A stretch of DNA of 64,000 nt from a virus. The stretch lies in IMG/VR virus record IMGVR_UViG_3300029319_000004, positions 39,017-103,016 of that record, one strand, 5' to 3'. The notes beneath the pieces were generated by a model that saw nothing but the letters and a program-made list of their open reading frames with translations, made no database searches and was not told where the DNA came from. Position 1 is the first letter of the stretch. Each line of letters begins with the position of its first letter. The translations under genes and the position numbers were made by a program. This document shows positions 57,001 to 63,615 of the stretch, one piece after another.

Positions 57001-57211
57001 TACTTTGCCAAAAAGCGATGTTTTTATTCTTGATGAGCCTGGTACTGCGCTAGATGAGGACAATATGGAGGGCTTTATTAGGATTCTTGAAATGATTAAA
57101 ACACAGTTTAAGACAGTGTTGTTAATCTCTCACCTTGACACCCTTAAAGATATTGTCGATCAGCAAATTATCATTGATAAGAAAAATGGATATGCTAGTG
57201 TAAACGAATAA
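54056..57211 (+). CDS. Fused SbcD-SbcC (gp47-gp46) recombination nuclease
   Basis: A single 1051-aa chain that joins what are normally two proteins. Residues 1-~290 are the Mre11/SbcD/gp47 phosphoesterase: D8 and H10 in 'FAHIADTHIRN', D44 in 'VHCGDIAHTK', 'VILGNHDGN' (N79-H80-D81), 'ALYHGSISG' and 'FLGDIHKTNQ'. Residues ~370-1051 are the Rad50/SbcC/gp46 ATPase: Walker A 'GKNFSGKSSTIDSLLY' (G398...K404-S405), a long coiled coil, a hook with C722-x7-C730-H ('PCNKALKQKCHFV'), the signature 'MGSGAEKTISAMAIRLALL' near residue 961 and Walker B 'VFILDEPGTALDED' (D993-E994), with 'LLISHLDTL' after it. The complex resects double-strand ends for recombination-dependent replication. It is preceded by a good promoter. 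Confidence 0.93.
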   Translation: MKFAHIADTHIRNLKYHKEYKEVFNNLYKSLKEKKVDYIVHCGDIAHTKTQISPEFVEMCSDFLFNLAEIAPTYVILGNHDGNLKNSNRQDALTPIVHALNHDNLFLLKNSGETQIDNKFTINVLSVFDRENWQLPTNEEKINIALYHGSISGVTTDSGWTMESGEDDINIFNNFDYGFLGDIHKTNQTLDKKGKIRYPGSTVQQNHGETNDKGFLLWDIVSKDSFTCEHIVLKNPKPFITIKLTPKGRLPNKISIQENSRLRLVAENNLPLDVIRRAIDVAKHRFSPESVTFLNRAQGDRKDMQESTNSLGKQDLRDLAVQEKLIQEYLEDFHPSQDTLKSVFSSNSSYNTKAEEQEDIQRNVNWRLLKLEWDNLFNYGEGNCIDFSEKQGVVGILGKNFSGKSSTIDSLLYTLYNTTSKRNRKNLNLINQNKDNARGYIEIGIGTKIYYVERTSTKYTKKLKGKQTLEAKTDVNFWLIDEATGEERSLNGITRAETDKNIRKVFGTLEDFLTTSMASQLDSLSYINEGSTRRKEILAKFLDLEFFDKKFKLIKEDTTDVKAVVKRFSDVDYDDEISNARTLLARSQTELSVNQRELEKIELDKENLVVALTSINSKLQQIPNEVVEGSGLEDKISKTQDTISTLEINSSSISDKLHACNNIHTKLENFIENFDIENWKSRNQDIEDMNDRLQKVQRDLDEYETLNNRNNSKIELLKSAPCNKALKQKCHFVKDAYKAYEDVSRTRMAVNQLSLNKKTLISRLKESQPEKVMRYIEQYETLLEKKRQKTIEVANLKLDMQKNKSQLFQLRSLYDELLVKQQKQQDNLDLIKELNGLEKERKETEKLLQQTSSEYEDQKVLVLDLYKKSGSYEQSLQELIDQKEEFENMEKEFTTLDLLMRCMHPNGISYDIIKKQLPVINTEISKILTNIVDFQIFFENDENRLNILIQHPGYAARPIEMGSGAEKTISAMAIRLALLNVSTLPKSDVFILDEPGTALDEDNMEGFIRILEMIKTQFKTVLLISHLDTLKDIVDQQIIIDKKNGYASVNE

Positions 57212-57225
57212 ACAACTTTTTATAG

Positions 57226-57259
57226 CTATTTAGTATATATACTATTTAGTTTTAGGAGG
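57226..57259 (+). promoter_or_regulatory. Direct-repeat/palindrome leader before small membrane gene
   Basis: The 56-bp gap holds CTATTTAG (57226-57233), TATATATA (57234-57241), CTATTTAG (57242-57249). The centre AGTATATATACT is a perfect 12-bp palindrome. Within it TATACTATTTA (57238-57248) is followed after 7 nt by GAGG (57256-57259), the same arrangement as at 48446. It may be a phage late promoter, with the repeats as an operator; this is inference. Confidence 0.45.
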
Positions 57260-57267
57260 TTTGTATT

Positions 57268-57465
57268 ATGCAAAGGGTAAGAGCTTGGCTTGATAGGCAA
57301 GTACAAAGATTTATTTCACGTAAGTTTTTAGCGTGGGGCACTGCGACTTATCTTGTCGCGACACAGTCGCTTACTAGCGAGGATTGGGTTGCCGTTACCT
57401 TAGTTTATATTGGGTCTGAGGCGCTTGTAGACGTCGCTATGCGGTGGAAACATGGAGGTCAGTAA
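57268..57465 (+). CDS. Small membrane protein, possible holin (65 aa)
   Basis: A 65-aa protein behind AGGAGG. It has an Arg-rich start 'MQRVRAWLDRQVQRFISRKF', then two hydrophobic segments at residues ~20-34 ('FLAWGTATYLVATQS') and ~39-57 ('DWVAVTLVYIGSEALVDVA'), and a basic tail 'MRWKHGGQ'. Two short membrane segments with a basic C-terminus fit class II/III holin-like proteins, and the next genes encode a membrane-anchored coiled-coil protein and a secreted protein, as a lysis cassette would. It overlaps the next gene by 1 bp. No endolysin gene is next to it, so the lysis role is inference. Confidence 0.55.
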   Translation: MQRVRAWLDRQVQRFISRKFLAWGTATYLVATQSLTSEDWVAVTLVYIGSEALVDVAMRWKHGGQ

Positions 57466-57869
57466 TGCTGACTGCACTTTTTTGGAAAAAAGTTTGGACT
57501 TGGCTTAAACATTATTGGTATTGGCCTGTTATAATAATATTATTAATTTTTGGAGTAGTTGCTGGAAGAAGCACAAGAGCTAAAATGTTTGAGCTTCTTG
57601 AAAAACAAAAGCAAGGCTATGAAAAAGAAATAGAAATATTACAAACTGCTAACAAAGAAAAAGAAGAGAAGAAGAATAAAGTTTTTTCTGAGCACAAAGA
57701 GGAAATTAAAAAGATCGAAGAGCAGCACGAAATTAAAGTAGCCGACCTTCAGGAAAAGAAAAAAGAAGAATTAGCCTCAACTATTCAGAAAAACAAAGAT
57801 AATCCTGAATCTCTAGCGCGAGAAGTTGCAAGAGTTCTTAGTTCGCAGTTTCACAAAAACAATAGGTGA
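57465..57869 (+). CDS. Membrane-anchored coiled-coil protein, i-spanin-like (134 aa)
   Basis: I start at ATG 57465 (TAATG overlap with the upstream gene, GGAGG at about 57454). The 134-aa product has one N-terminal membrane helix, residues ~16-33 ('YWPVIIILLIFGVVAGRS'), followed by ~90 residues of Lys/Glu-rich coiled coil ('KQGYEKEIEILQTANKEKEE', 'KIEEQHEIKVADLQEKKKEE'). A single inner-membrane anchor with a long periplasmic coiled coil is the layout of Rz-type i-spanins, which help disrupt the outer membrane. However there is no obvious lipoprotein partner nearby. The next gene starts 5 bp after its stop. Confidence 0.55.
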   Translation: MLTALFWKKVWTWLKHYWYWPVIIILLIFGVVAGRSTRAKMFELLEKQKQGYEKEIEILQTANKEKEEKKNKVFSEHKEEIKKIEEQHEIKVADLQEKKKEELASTIQKNKDNPESLAREVARVLSSQFHKNNR

Positions 57870-57873
57870 TGTT

Positions 57874-58338
57874 GTGTTTAAGAATTTTATAGTTTATTTT
57901 ATTTCAATTGCGATTATTATTTTACCGTTTTCAGCAATGGCGGATGAGGGATTACAGGGTCGTGTAACGTCACTTTCTGCAGATGAGCGAGCGCCATATG
58001 CTGGAGTGCTTCTTGATTCTATTGCTGCGTCAAAAATGATTGTTGACAAAAAGTATTTAAAAATTGAAATAGAATTAGAGCTTAGAAAAGAATTTCAGAA
58101 AGACCTTGCAGATAAGAGAATGGCATATGACCTTTTAAAGGTTGATTATGACTCTCTCAAGACTGTTCATGAGCAGACCATTGCTCTTAAAGAAAAACAA
58201 ATTAACGATTTAAATATTCTCTTGAAAGAAGAGATGGCAAAAGAAGACCACACAGAGTGGTGGATATTGGGAGGAGTTGCAATTGGAATCGTATTATCTT
58301 TGGGCGTATTTTATGCCAGTGTGGAAATCGCCAAATGA
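57874..58338 (+). CDS. Secreted/periplasmic coiled-coil protein with C-terminal membrane anchor (154 aa)
   Basis: The frame is open from 57826, but I choose GTG 57874 because it gives a clean signal peptide: 'MFKNFIVYFISIAIIILPFS' then 'AMA' cleavage site before 'DEGLQG', and AGGTG lies at the correct distance. The mature protein has 'LSADERAPYAGVLLDSIAAS', a phrase seen in several phage and bacterial proteins of unknown role, then a charged helix and a C-terminal membrane segment ('WWILGGVAIGIVLSLGVFYA'). A periplasmic protein with a membrane end would fit a role in lysis or superinfection exclusion. It overlaps the zinc-ribbon gene by 4 bp (ATGA). Confidence 0.55.
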   Translation: MFKNFIVYFISIAIIILPFSAMADEGLQGRVTSLSADERAPYAGVLLDSIAASKMIVDKKYLKIEIELELRKEFQKDLADKRMAYDLLKVDYDSLKTVHEQTIALKEKQINDLNILLKEEMAKEDHTEWWILGGVAIGIVLSLGVFYASVEIAK

Positions 58339-58751
58339 AAAAAGATCTAAATTACATAGCAGGCCTTGAGAAGGCCATAAAGAAACAATATGGCGAGGAC
58401 GCTATAATTAATCCTAGAAGCGGATGGTCGCAAGAAAAGGAAAATGATTATTTAAAGCAGGTACAAGATTCGTATGATTATGAGCAAGATGATGAGTCGT
58501 TTGAAGATCTTAATGGAGTTTTAATACATAAAAAACTAATTAAAAAGAGGAAAACAAAACATTGTCACACATGTAGCGAGAAGATAAAAAATTTAGATGA
58601 TGATGCTTGTTATACAAAATATCAAACTTGCTTTAAGTGCTACATAAATTATATTGAGGGCCGTAAAGAAAGATGGCTAAAAGGATGGAGACCAAAACAT
58701 GTCAGAGAAAACACTACAAATAATTCAGGGCCTGGCTCAAGCGGCTGCTGA
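58335..58751 (+). CDS. Zinc-ribbon hypothetical protein (138 aa)
   Basis: I start at ATG 58335 (ATGA overlap with the upstream stop) instead of the open frame beginning at 58257. The 138-aa product has a helical acidic first half and a Lys-rich linker, then a cysteine cluster: C77-x2-C80 ('KHCHTCSEKI'), C92 and C99-x2-C102 ('YQTCFKCYINYIEGRKERW'). The closing 'YIEGRKERWLKGWRP' is a pattern I recognise from zinc-binding proteins of unknown function encoded just before the large terminase in marine phages. It may bind nucleic acid or protein. Overlaps the next gene by 53 bp. Confidence 0.6.
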   Translation: MKKDLNYIAGLEKAIKKQYGEDAIINPRSGWSQEKENDYLKQVQDSYDYEQDDESFEDLNGVLIHKKLIKKRKTKHCHTCSEKIKNLDDDACYTKYQTCFKCYINYIEGRKERWLKGWRPKHVRENTTNNSGPGSSGC

Positions 58752-59229
58752 TTCATATGACGGCGCTTCGGATAAGGATGGCAGTCCTTTAGATATTGGC
58801 CTAAAAAGAGAAAAAGGACATCCTATTTTAGACTCTAGGCAGATTGACGGCTTTAAGTGCCGTATTGATGGAACCCATTTAATGGTTACTTATCATGGTG
58901 AGATTAAACTTAAGGACGTATACTGCACTAAAAACAAGTTTGAAGACAGTCTAGAAAACACCATGGCTGATATTGTTTCTCATTTGAAAAAAAGGTATAA
59001 AGAAATAACAGGAAAGTCAGTTCGCCTCACACCTGCAGGAGAAGTCGATGCTATTGTAGAAAAAATTAGCAAAGTTCGTGTGCATGTTGTTGCAAAGAAG
59101 GTTTATAGAATCGGTGGAATGGACGGAGTTGAGGACAGAATGGCTCCAAGCGCAGACCGTCTAGAAAACAGTTTCAAGAATTTTCTTTCTCAGGGAGGCT
59201 TCGGTCAAAAATCAGTACGGCGTGATTAA
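58699..59229 (+). CDS. Conserved hypothetical protein upstream of large terminase (176 aa)
   Basis: A 176-aa protein starting at ATG 58699 inside the zinc-ribbon gene. The start is helical ('MSEKTLQIIQGLAQAAADSY'); the middle is mixed ('DSRQIDGFKCRIDGTHLMVT', 'YHGEIKLKDVYCTKNKFED'), followed by 'SHLKKRYKEITGKSVRLTPA' and 'VEKISKVRVHVVAKKVYRIG'. The position directly before terL is where T4 has the small terminase gp16, and the size is similar, but I do not see the oligomer-forming coiled-coil core or helix-turn-helix of TerS, so I leave it as unknown. Two bases separate it from terL. Confidence 0.6.
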   Translation: MSEKTLQIIQGLAQAAADSYDGASDKDGSPLDIGLKREKGHPILDSRQIDGFKCRIDGTHLMVTYHGEIKLKDVYCTKNKFEDSLENTMADIVSHLKKRYKEITGKSVRLTPAGEVDAIVEKISKVRVHVVAKKVYRIGGMDGVEDRMAPSADRLENSFKNFLSQGGFGQKSVRRD

Positions 59230-59231
59230 AA

Positions 59232-60803
59232 ATGTCGTCAGTATTGTCCAAGAAAGAGATAATTGCAGAAGTGGTAAAAGCTGGTAAAGATCCAGTTTAC
59301 TTTATAAATAATTACTGTAGAATATCTCATCCCCAATTAGGCTTGATACCTTTCAAAACTTACGATTTTCAAGCTAGTCTTGTGGGTGATTTTAATGAGC
59401 ATCGATTTAATGTTATTTTAAAGGCCAGGCAGCTTGGAATATCTACTATATCTGCAGCTTATATTGCTTGGTTGATGATGTTTCATCGTGACAAAAACGT
59501 TCTTGTTATTGCCACTAAGTTTCAAACGGCTGCAAATCTAGTTAAAAAAGTCAAGGCTATTCACAAAAATTTGCCAGATTGGCTTCGAATATCTGAAATA
59601 TCTATAGACAACAGAACTTCTTTTGAGCTTTCAAATGGGTCACAGATTAAAGCATCATCTACCTCGTCAGATGCTGGACGTTCAGAAGCACTTTCTTTAT
59701 TGGTTATTGACGAGGCTGCTCATGTCGATGGGTTAGATGAGTTGTGGGCTGGCCTATACCCTACCTTATCAACCGGAGGAAGATGCATAGCTCTTTCAAC
59801 TCCTAATGGCGTTGGTAACTGGTTTCATCAAACGTGTATCGATGCTGAAGCAGGAAAGAATGATTTCTTTTTGACCACGTTGAAATGGGATGTCCACCCT
59901 GACCGCGACCGAGAGTGGTTTGAAAAAGAAACTAAAAATATGCCTGTTAGGCAGATAGCTCAAGAGCTAGAATGTAACTTTAATATGTCTGGCGAGACAG
60001 TCTTCCATCCTGAAGACATGCAATGGATTAAAGAGAACCTAGAGGATCCAAAATATAGAACAGGTTTTGATAGAAATTTGTGGATCTGGGAGGAGTATCA
60101 ACCAGGCTCCTCTTATATGGTTTCTGCTGATGTCGCTCGTGGAGACGGAAATGACTACTCCGTGTTTCATGTTGTTAAGTTGGAGACAAGTGAAATAGTG
60201 GCAGAGTATCAAGGAAAGCCAAATCCAGATATGTTTTCAGTGATGCTAAACGAGATAGGAAAAGAGTATGGAAATGCGCTCTTGGTTGTTGAGAACAACA
60301 ATATAGGCTGGTCAGTTCTTGATAAAATACAAGAACAGCAATATGATAATTTATACTTTAGCAAGAAATCAACTCATGAATATGTTGATGCACATGCTAG
60401 TCTTTATGAGAATGTTGTACCTGGTTTTTCCACAACTATCAAGACAAGACCATTGATAGTTGCAAAGCTTGAAGAGTTTGTAAGAAATAAACTAATTAAA
60501 ATTAAGTCTAAAAGAATGTATAATGAAATGCAAACATTCGTTTGGCAAAATGGCAAACCTCAAGCAATGAAAAAAAATAATGATGATTTAATTATGGCAT
60601 GCGCAATTGGATGTTGGGTAAAGGATACGGCACTCTCAGTATCTCAACGAGAGGTGGCATATCAAAAAGCATTCTTATCTTCCATAGGAACTTCAGAAAC
60701 AAAACTTAATACCGCAATACCCGGCATGGAAGGTTATAAGTCTACAAAAAAGAACAAACAACTAGAGAAGCTTAAAGATCACTTATGGCTTTTGAAGGGA
60801 TAA
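59232..60803 (+). CDS. terL: Terminase large subunit (gp17-like packaging ATPase/nuclease)
   Basis: A 523-aa protein, a normal TerL length. ATPase: 'VILKARQLGISTISAAYIAW' with K64 at the start and I70 where the usual Walker A lysine sits (deviant Walker A), Walker B 'LSLLVIDEAAHVDG' (D160-E161), and coupling motif 'CIALSTPNGVGNW' near 187-196. Nuclease (RNase H-like): D300 in 'MVSADVARGDGNDYS', E354 in 'LLVVENNNIGW', and D451/D452 in 'NNDDLIMACAIG'. The enzyme pumps DNA into the prohead and cuts concatemers. It lies directly before the portal gene without the sheath and tube genes that T4 has in between. Very confident. Confidence 0.96.
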   Translation: MSSVLSKKEIIAEVVKAGKDPVYFINNYCRISHPQLGLIPFKTYDFQASLVGDFNEHRFNVILKARQLGISTISAAYIAWLMMFHRDKNVLVIATKFQTAANLVKKVKAIHKNLPDWLRISEISIDNRTSFELSNGSQIKASSTSSDAGRSEALSLLVIDEAAHVDGLDELWAGLYPTLSTGGRCIALSTPNGVGNWFHQTCIDAEAGKNDFFLTTLKWDVHPDRDREWFEKETKNMPVRQIAQELECNFNMSGETVFHPEDMQWIKENLEDPKYRTGFDRNLWIWEEYQPGSSYMVSADVARGDGNDYSVFHVVKLETSEIVAEYQGKPNPDMFSVMLNEIGKEYGNALLVVENNNIGWSVLDKIQEQQYDNLYFSKKSTHEYVDAHASLYENVVPGFSTTIKTRPLIVAKLEEFVRNKLIKIKSKRMYNEMQTFVWQNGKPQAMKKNNDDLIMACAIGCWVKDTALSVSQREVAYQKAFLSSIGTSETKLNTAIPGMEGYKSTKKNKQLEKLKDHLWLLKG

Positions 60804-60806
60804 AAC

Positions 60807-62822
60807 ATGGCAAAAAATAAAAATAAATCAGGCGATAGAAATCCTAAAAATCCACTCTTTAGACAACTATCAAAGCTGCTTTCAGGGCCGCTTGTCCGAT
60901 ATCGTAGGCAAGACGCAAAGCAGCTAAAAAGACGACAACTAGATAAATATGCCACTCGTTTTAATTCTACCTCTGGGCAAGAGTTTAAGATGTCCTCCTA
61001 CAGCGATGTATACGGCATGCTCCAGGCGGAATATTATGCAAACCAAAACAGGCTTGATCGATATGTTGATTTTGATCAGATGGAATACACGCCTGAAATT
61101 GCGTCAGCATTAGATATATACGCGGACGAAATGACAACATCTTCCCCATATACTCCTATAATTAATATACAATGTAGCAACAGTGAAATAAGAGGGGTGC
61201 TGGACACTTTATTTTTTAATATTTTGAATATTGAATTTAACTTATACGGCTGGGCTCGTTCAATGTGTAAGTATGGAGATTTCTTTCTTTACCTTGATAT
61301 TGAGCAAGATGAAGGGATTAAAAACACTATAGGCTTGCCCCCAACAGAGATTGAAAGACTTGAGGGTGAGGATCGAATGAATCCAAACTACATTCAGTTT
61401 CAATGGAATTCTGGTGGCCTTACGCTAGAAAATTGGCAAGTTGCTCATTTTAGAGTTCTTGGTAATGATAAATTTGCCCCGTATGGCACTTCAATTCTTG
61501 ATGGAGCAAGAAGAATTTGGAGACAATTAACCCTTCTTGAAGATGCAGTTATGGCATATAGAATTGTTAGATCTCCTGAGCGGCGAGTATTTAAGATTGA
61601 TGTTGGCAATATACCCCCGGAAGATGTGGAACAATACATGCAAAGGGTCATGACCCAGATGAAGAGGAATCAAATTGTAGACGCTAGCACCGGTCGAGTT
61701 GATTTAAGATACAATCCTCTCAGCATTGAAGAAGACTACTATATTCCTGTTAGAGGTGGCCAAACTAGCACTGATATTTCTGTTGTTGGTGGTGGCAAAT
61801 ATACTGGAGATATCGAAGATGTTAAGTATCTTAGAGACAAATTGTTCAGCGCGCTTAAGATCCCTATGTCCTATTTATCTCGCGGTGACGGCGCCGACGA
61901 GGACAAGTCTACTTTAGCACAGAAAGATATTCGATTTGCTAGAACTGTGCAGAGACTACAGCGCTCTATTATATCTGAGCTTCACAAGATGGCAGTTATT
62001 CATTTGTATACAATTGGATATCGTGGTAATGACTTGTTATCGTTCAAGATTAAATTAAACAACCCTTCGAAACTAGCTGAATTGCAAGAGCTAGAGCACT
62101 GGAAGGCTCGCTTTGGAGCGGCTGGTGAAGCTACTGAAGGATACTTTAGTCGTCGATGGGTTGCTAAAAATATTCTTGGGTTGCAAGAAGAAGAGTTTAG
62201 AAGACTCCAAGCAGAGAGTTATTATGATAAAAAGCATGATATTTCACTTGAGAAAGTTGGAGAATCAGAGGCAGAAGGTGCTGGCGGCGGTGGTGCTTTA
62301 GGTGGAGACTTAGGTGGCGGTTTAGGCGGTGATCTTGGTGGTGGAGATTTAGGAGGTGATCTTGGTGGAGACCTTGGCGGGGATCTAGGAGGAGAAGCTG
62401 GCGCTGGAGAAGGAGGAGACGCTCCTGGCGGTGAAGAACCACCGGCACCAGGGGGAGATCTCTTGGCTACCCCACCTGGAGAAACAGCACCAGCAAAAAG
62501 AGATGAAGATGGCAACCTGAAAAAGGGTCAAACTAGAAAGTATAAAAAATCAAAATATAAAACAAAAGGGCAGTCGGGCAAAAGCAGAGGCGCTTTTACT
62601 AGGTCTCAACAAGGAATGTATTCAAAAGAAACCTCTTCAGGCACTGTACGCAACATTCACAAGGGAAAAGATAGTTTAGACGCTGCCATAAAACATTCTC
62701 ATAGCCTAACAGAAAACAAAACTGATTTTTATGATCAGGAAGAAATAAAACTATTTAAAGAGAACCATGAATTTAAAACACTAATCAACTCTCTGGAGAA
62801 AAACCATGAAGTTTCATCATAA
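60807..62822 (+). CDS. Portal protein (gp20-like) with Gly-rich insertion
   Basis: A 671-aa protein, longer than T4 gp20 (524 aa). Core features of T4-type portals: 'YTPEIASALDIYADEMTTSS', 'WQVAHFRVLGNDKFAPYGTS', 'RRIWRQLTLLEDAVMAYRIV', 'RSPERRVFKIDVGNIPPEDV', 'EDYYIPVRGGQTSTDI', and 'KIPMSYLSRGDGADEDKSTL'. The portal is the twelve-subunit ring through which DNA enters and leaves the capsid. From residue ~490 a Gly/Asp/Leu repeat run follows, then Pro-rich and Lys-rich stretches and a charged helical C-terminus ('DSLDAAIKHSHSLTEN'). This extra ~180-residue tail is unusual in length. The gene overlaps the next one by 17 bp. Confidence 0.93.
   Translation: MAKNKNKSGDRNPKNPLFRQLSKLLSGPLVRYRRQDAKQLKRRQLDKYATRFNSTSGQEFKMSSYSDVYGMLQAEYYANQNRLDRYVDFDQMEYTPEIASALDIYADEMTTSSPYTPIINIQCSNSEIRGVLDTLFFNILNIEFNLYGWARSMCKYGDFFLYLDIEQDEGIKNTIGLPPTEIERLEGEDRMNPNYIQFQWNSGGLTLENWQVAHFRVLGNDKFAPYGTSILDGARRIWRQLTLLEDAVMAYRIVRSPERRVFKIDVGNIPPEDVEQYMQRVMTQMKRNQIVDASTGRVDLRYNPLSIEEDYYIPVRGGQTSTDISVVGGGKYTGDIEDVKYLRDKLFSALKIPMSYLSRGDGADEDKSTLAQKDIRFARTVQRLQRSIISELHKMAVIHLYTIGYRGNDLLSFKIKLNNPSKLAELQELEHWKARFGAAGEATEGYFSRRWVAKNILGLQEEEFRRLQAESYYDKKHDISLEKVGESEAEGAGGGGALGGDLGGGLGGDLGGGDLGGDLGGDLGGDLGGEAGAGEGGDAPGGEEPPAPGGDLLATPPGETAPAKRDEDGNLKKGQTRKYKKSKYKTKGQSGKSRGAFTRSQQGMYSKETSSGTVRNIHKGKDSLDAAIKHSHSLTENKTDFYDQEEIKLFKENHEFKTLINSLEKNHEVSS
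62278..62410 (+). repeat. Gly-rich GGDLGG tandem repeat in the portal gene
   Basis: About 45 codons, encoding a run of units like G-G-D-L-G-G interrupted by single A, E and G changes. The DNA repeats are imperfect because third positions vary, so the amino-acid pattern is what is conserved. It forms a flexible Gly-rich linker near residue 490-535 of the portal. Confidence 0.8.
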
Positions 62823-63615
62823 TAAGAAAAGAAATACCGCTTTGATTTATGAAATGATGGTCAATGAGCTTACCAAAGCCATCATAAATAAGAATCAAGA
62901 ATCTAAAAACAAAATCTCTACCATGTTTAAAAAGTATTTTAGTAAGGGTACAGTGCTGCACAAAGAAAACTCAATTTATTCATCACTAACAGAAAGTAGA
63001 GATCTTGGAAATGAAATATTTAAAGAAGTTTTAGAAACAGCAAAAAAACAGTATAATTTACTTGACAAGAAAAGTATATTTAATCAACAGACGCGCTTAA
63101 TTAGCGAGGTGAATAAAAGTCTGGGGAAAGATTTTTGGAGTAACTATGTTAAGGATTATCAATGGACTGCAACGTTGAATCAGGTTCTTAAGCAAGACAA
63201 TCCTCCAAAAAATCAAGTGCTTTTAGAGCATAAGCTTGTTGATATTAAGAAGCCTGTCGAATCAAAAACTGCGAGCTTTCCAAAGATAGACAATCTTGCA
63301 ATAAAAAGCTTTGTTCAGAAATTTAACAGCACTTACAAACAAACTTTAACGGAGTCTCAACGAACTATTTTAAATAAGTTTATACTATCTTCGCATGACA
63401 ATGGGCTAGAGTTAAAAACCTGCATATATGAAGAATTAGAAGACATAAGACAGCAATTACAAGAAGCACAATCAAATACTAAAGATAACAGTGTAAAAAA
63501 CAAAATTAATAAAGTTGTGCAAAAAACACAATCTTATCAGGACAGCAAAGTCGATCAAAAAATTATTTTTGAAGTGTTTCAAATGCGGAGTCTTGTTGAG
63601 GAGTTAAAAAAGTAA
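62806..63615 (+). CDS. Conserved hypothetical protein downstream of portal (269 aa)
   Basis: A 269-aa, basic, mostly helical protein starting at ATG 62806 within the end of the portal gene (GGAG upstream). N-terminus 'MKFHHNKKRNTALIYEMMVN' is a pattern that I associate with a protein encoded beside the portal in large marine phages. Two charged helical stretches follow ('IFKEVLETAKKQYNLL', 'LEDIRQQLQEAQSNTKDN'). A scaffold or prohead-core role is plausible from position (T4 has gp67 and gp68 here) but there is no motif to prove it. Overlaps the next ATG by 1 bp. Confidence 0.6.
   Translation: MKFHHNKKRNTALIYEMMVNELTKAIINKNQESKNKISTMFKKYFSKGTVLHKENSIYSSLTESRDLGNEIFKEVLETAKKQYNLLDKKSIFNQQTRLISEVNKSLGKDFWSNYVKDYQWTATLNQVLKQDNPPKNQVLLEHKLVDIKKPVESKTASFPKIDNLAIKSFVQKFNSTYKQTLTESQRTILNKFILSSHDNGLELKTCIYEELEDIRQQLQEAQSNTKDNSVKNKINKVVQKTQSYQDSKVDQKIIFEVFQMRSLVEELKK

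Noticed and set aside
58699-59229. Small terminase (TerS) at the place before terL
   Set aside because: Position and size fit, but no helix-turn-helix or coiled-coil oligomer core is visible, so left as unknown.
62222-62515. Pro/Ser-rich 97-codon minus-strand frame
   Set aside because: It is the reverse complement of the Gly-rich portal repeat, which forces a Pro/Ser repeat; no independent gene evidence.
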